From contig NZ_JACBNX010000026.1 of the NCBI RefSeq assembly GCF_013403875.1, forward strand, positions 1-64,000: a DNA stretch of 64,000 nt, in the 5' to 3' direction. Below the pieces are notes generated by a model. It had not been told where the DNA came from and did not search any database. It saw nothing but the letters and a program-made list of their open reading frames with translations. The first letter of the stretch is position 1, and the number at the start of each line of letters is the position of its first letter. Source of the DNA: Burkholderia guangdongensis (lineage in GTDB: Bacteria > Pseudomonadota > Gammaproteobacteria > Burkholderiales > Burkholderiaceae). Position numbers and translations under genes: made by a program. Below, piece after piece: positions 61,796 to 64,000 of this stretch.

Positions 61796-63372
61796 TCGCC
61801 GCCTCCCTTGCCGTGCGCGGGGTGCGCGGGGTGCGTGGGGCGCGCCGCGAGCGCGAGCCGCGCGTGATCCTGATCGGAGAACGCGCGCTTCTTGCCGTGA
61901 ATCTCCTGGGTCGCCTCGTGGCCCTTGCCGGCCAGCACGACGACATCCTCGCGCGCCGCGCCGCGCACCGCCTGCAGGATCGCGCTCGCGCGATCCTCGA
62001 CGCGGCGCGCGCGCGCCGGCGACGTCATCCCGGCGACGATCTGGTCGATGATCTTCTGCGGATCCTCGCTGCGCGGGTTGTCGCTCGTGACGACGACCTG
62101 ATCCGCGAGCCGCTCGGCGATCGCGCCCATCAGCGGGCGCTTCGTCGCGTCGCGATCGCCGCCGCAGCCGAACATGCAGACGAGCGCGCCGCCGCGCGCG
62201 GCCGCGATCGGGCGCAGCGCGCCAAGCGTCTTTTCGAGCGCGTCGGGCGTATGCGCGTAGTCGATCACGACGAGCGGCTCGTCGTTCTGCAGCCGGCCGC
62301 CGAGCCGCTGCATCCGGCCGTTGACCGACTCGAGCCGTGCGATCTCCGCGAGTGCCGCGTCGAACGGCACGTCGGCCGCGAGCAGCGTGCCGAGCACCGC
62401 GAGCAGGTTGCTGACGTTGAACGTGCCGAGCGTGCCGACCTCGACGTCCGCGTCGCCCCACGACGAGCGCAGCCGGAACGCGGTGCCGGCAGGGGTCGCG
62501 CGCACGTCTTCCGCGGTCAGCGCGCAGTCGGCTTCGACTTCGGCCTCAACGCCGGCGTCGGCCGCCGCGCCATCGCCGATCCCGTACGCGATCGTGCGCA
62601 CCCGCCCGGCGAGCTGCGCGAGCAGCCGCCGGCCGGCCGCGTCGTCGCGGTTCACGACCGCCGCGCGCAGCCCGCGCCACGCGAACAGCTTCGCCTTCGC
62701 GGCTTCGTACGCGTCGAACGTGCGGTGATAGTCGAGATGATCCTGCGTCAGATTCGTGAACACCGCGATGTCGAACGACGTGCCGTTCGCGCGCCCCTGA
62801 TGCAGCGCATGCGACGACACTTCCATCGCAACCGCCTGCGCGCCGGCGGCCCGCAGCTCGGCGAGGTTGCGCTGAAGCTGCGGCGCGTCGGGCGTCGTGA
62901 AGCCGGTCGGCACCAGGTGCCCCGGCATGCCGCTGCCGAGCGTGCCGATCACCGCGCACGGACGATGCAGCGCGGTCAGCGCGGCGGCGATCCACTGCGT
63001 GCACGACGTCTTGCCGTTCGTACCGGTCACGCCGACCGCGAGCATCGCGTCGCTCGGATCGCCGTACCAGCCGCTCGCGATGTCGCCGACGAGTTCGTCA
63101 AGCTGCGGCACTGAGAGCGCAACGAGCGCGGCGGGCGTGCCAGCCAGGCCCTCGGGCTGATACAGCACCGCGGCCGCGCCGCGCGCGAGCGCGTCGGCAA
63201 TGAACGCGCGGTTGTCGGCCCCGTCGACCGCGTACGCGCAAAACACGTCACCTGTCGCGAGGCTGCGCGTATCCGCATGCAGCGTTGCTTCGGGGGCCAC
63301 ATGCTCGCGCAGCCACGCGAGCGCGGCTGCGATCTGCTGATGCGCCGGATGAGAACTGCGCGCGGCGCTCAT
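61792..63372 (-). CDS. murE: UDP-MurNAc-L-Ala-D-Glu--meso-DAP ligase MurE
   Basis: MurE adds the third residue of the peptide. The 526-residue product has ATP-binding GTNGKTSC (117-124) and a C-terminal SDNPRSEDP motif, the DNPR form that indicates meso-diaminopimelate rather than lysine. ATG at 63372 overlaps the ftsI stop in ATGA. It fits with Mpl, which uses the same DAP-containing peptide. Confidence 0.96.
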   Translation of the reverse strand: MSAARSSHPAHQQIAAALAWLREHVAPEATLHADTRSLATGDVFCAYAVDGADNRAFIADALARGAAAVLYQPEGLAGTPAALVALSVPQLDELVGDIASGWYGDPSDAMLAVGVTGTNGKTSCTQWIAAALTALHRPCAVIGTLGSGMPGHLVPTGFTTPDAPQLQRNLAELRAAGAQAVAMEVSSHALHQGRANGTSFDIAVFTNLTQDHLDYHRTFDAYEAAKAKLFAWRGLRAAVVNRDDAAGRRLLAQLAGRVRTIAYGIGDGAAADAGVEAEVEADCALTAEDVRATPAGTAFRLRSSWGDADVEVGTLGTFNVSNLLAVLGTLLAADVPFDAALAEIARLESVNGRMQRLGGRLQNDEPLVVIDYAHTPDALEKTLGALRPIAAARGGALVCMFGCGGDRDATKRPLMGAIAERLADQVVVTSDNPRSEDPQKIIDQIVAGMTSPARARRVEDRASAILQAVRGAAREDVVVLAGKGHEATQEIHGKKRAFSDQDHARLALAARPTHPAHPAHGKGGGE

Positions 63373-64000
63373 CGAACCACTCCTGGAGAATTACGTGTCG
63401 TGCTGGATACGATCATATGCTTCGCGCCGGCGCCCGCGGCGAGCTTTTGCGGACCGCCCGCCGGCCGTTGCGGCACGCTCGCCGCCTTCGCCGGCGGGGC
63501 CGCGGACGGATCGTCGCCGGACACGACGAGCTGCTTGACCGGCATGTTCGGCGGCACGTTCAGCGCGCGCAGCGTGTCGCCGGCGATCGCCGAGAACACG
63601 GGGCCTGACACCTGGCCGCCGAAGTGGCTGCCGGCGGTCGGCTCGTCGACCGACACCGCGACGACGATGCGCGGATTCGGCATCGGCGCCATCCCGACGA
63701 ACGACGCGCGATACTTCTTGTGATCGTAGCCGCGGCCTTCGTGCTTGTACGCGGTACCGCTCTTGCCGCCGACGCGATAGCCGGGCACGGCGGCGTCCGG
63801 CGACGTGCCGGCCGCCGACACGACGGATTCGAGCATCGTGCGCACTTCGCGCGCGGTGACGGGCGAGAAGATCTGCGGGCCGGTGACGGGCTGCGTGCTG
63901 TCGGTCTTGAACAACGACACGGGCATCAGCTCGCCGTCATGCGCGATCGCGGTGTACGCGCGCGCGAGCTGGAACAGCGACACCGACAGGCCGTAGCCGT
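63369..64000 (-). CDS. ftsI: penicillin-binding protein 3 (FtsI), C-terminal part
   Basis: The right edge cuts the gene; only about 209 C-terminal residues are visible. They contain the transpeptidase KSGTA box (GGKSGTAYKHEG), with YRASFVGMAPMPNPRIVV following, and a C-terminal Ala/Pro-rich tail. The catalytic serine lies outside the window. It overlaps murE by 4 bases. FtsI is the septal transpeptidase that pairs with FtsW. Confidence 0.95.
   Translation of the reverse strand, partial: GYGLSVSLFQLARAYTAIAHDGELMPVSLFKTDSTQPVTGPQIFSPVTAREVRTMLESVVSAAGTSPDAAVPGYRVGGKSGTAYKHEGRGYDHKKYRASFVGMAPMPNPRIVVAVSVDEPTAGSHFGGQVSGPVFSAIAGDTLRALNVPPNMPVKQLVVSGDDPSAAPPAKAASVPQRPAGGPQKLAAGAGAKHMIVSSTTRNSPGVVR

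Overview
The window is high-GC DNA (roughly two thirds G+C by eye) with dense genes, many 4-base ATGA or GTGA stop/start overlaps, and long antisense shadow frames. Gene content and order (accB-accC-prmA, nrdA/nrdB, rplU-rpmA-obgE-proB, pilBCD-coaE-zapD-yacG, secA, lpxC, and a dcw cell-wall/division cluster) point to the main chromosome of a betaproteobacterium. Burkholderia sensu stricto is the best fit, but the species cannot be fixed from the sequence alone.

Layout. 1-461 is the 5' part of an IS256-family insertion sequence that runs off the left edge. 462-1733 is a small stretch of more AT-rich DNA holding a palindrome, a 67-codon cysteine-containing small ORF and a SAM-dependent methyltransferase joined to it by an ATGA overlap; this is the only clearly accessory-looking segment. 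1786-7579 (minus strand) carries peptidoglycan and shikimate functions: mtgA, aroE, an RNB exoribonuclease, yqiA and mpl. 7801-15773 (plus) carries an uncharacterised protein, a TlpA-like thioredoxin, aroQ, accB, accC, prmA, a zinc-ribbon/DUF3426 membrane protein, tpx, a PfkB-type sugar/nucleoside kinase and a glycine-zipper lipoprotein. 15967-23922 (minus) holds a lysine/alanine-repeat histone H1-like protein, nrdB, nrdA (with a promoter and two NrdR-box-like sites), ampD, a PP0621-type protein and a YpjD/CcsA-type membrane protein. 24010-26021 (plus) is ffh and a phosphoribosyltransferase. 26153-28505 (minus) is marC and proS. 28725-29996 (plus) is rppH and a CNP1-like lipoprotein. 30095-33188 (minus) is rplU-rpmA-obgE-proB. 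33393-41392 (plus) is ispB, tRNA-Pro(CGG), a CBS-domain CNNM/CorC protein, a pilB/pilC/pilD set, coaE, zapD and yacG. 41408-46925 (minus) is mutT, a DUF815 ATPase, argJ and secA. 47162-47632 (plus) is a DUF721 protein. 47707-64000 (minus) is lpxC, a peroxiredoxin and the dcw cluster, read as ftsI-murE-murF-mraY-murD-ftsW-murG-murC-ddlB-ftsQ-ftsA-ftsZ in the direction of transcription; ftsI is cut by the right edge.

How the genes work together. Much of the window builds, recycles or divides the cell envelope: the MurC-F ligases, MraY, MurG, FtsW, FtsI and MtgA make peptidoglycan; Mpl and AmpD recycle it; FtsA/Q/Z/W/I and ZapD run division; LpxC commits to lipid A; AccB/AccC feed fatty-acid synthesis; IspB makes the quinone side chain; SecA and Ffh move proteins to the membrane. 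NrdA/NrdB supply deoxynucleotides. Most of this is conventional core genome. The places most worth a second look are the small ORF-methyltransferase pair beside the IS element, the nrdA control region with its long leader, an unassigned plus-strand terminator near 16866-16895, the lpxC leader palindrome, an interspersed repeat with a 16-bp direct repeat between pilD and coaE, and several short tandem repeats.
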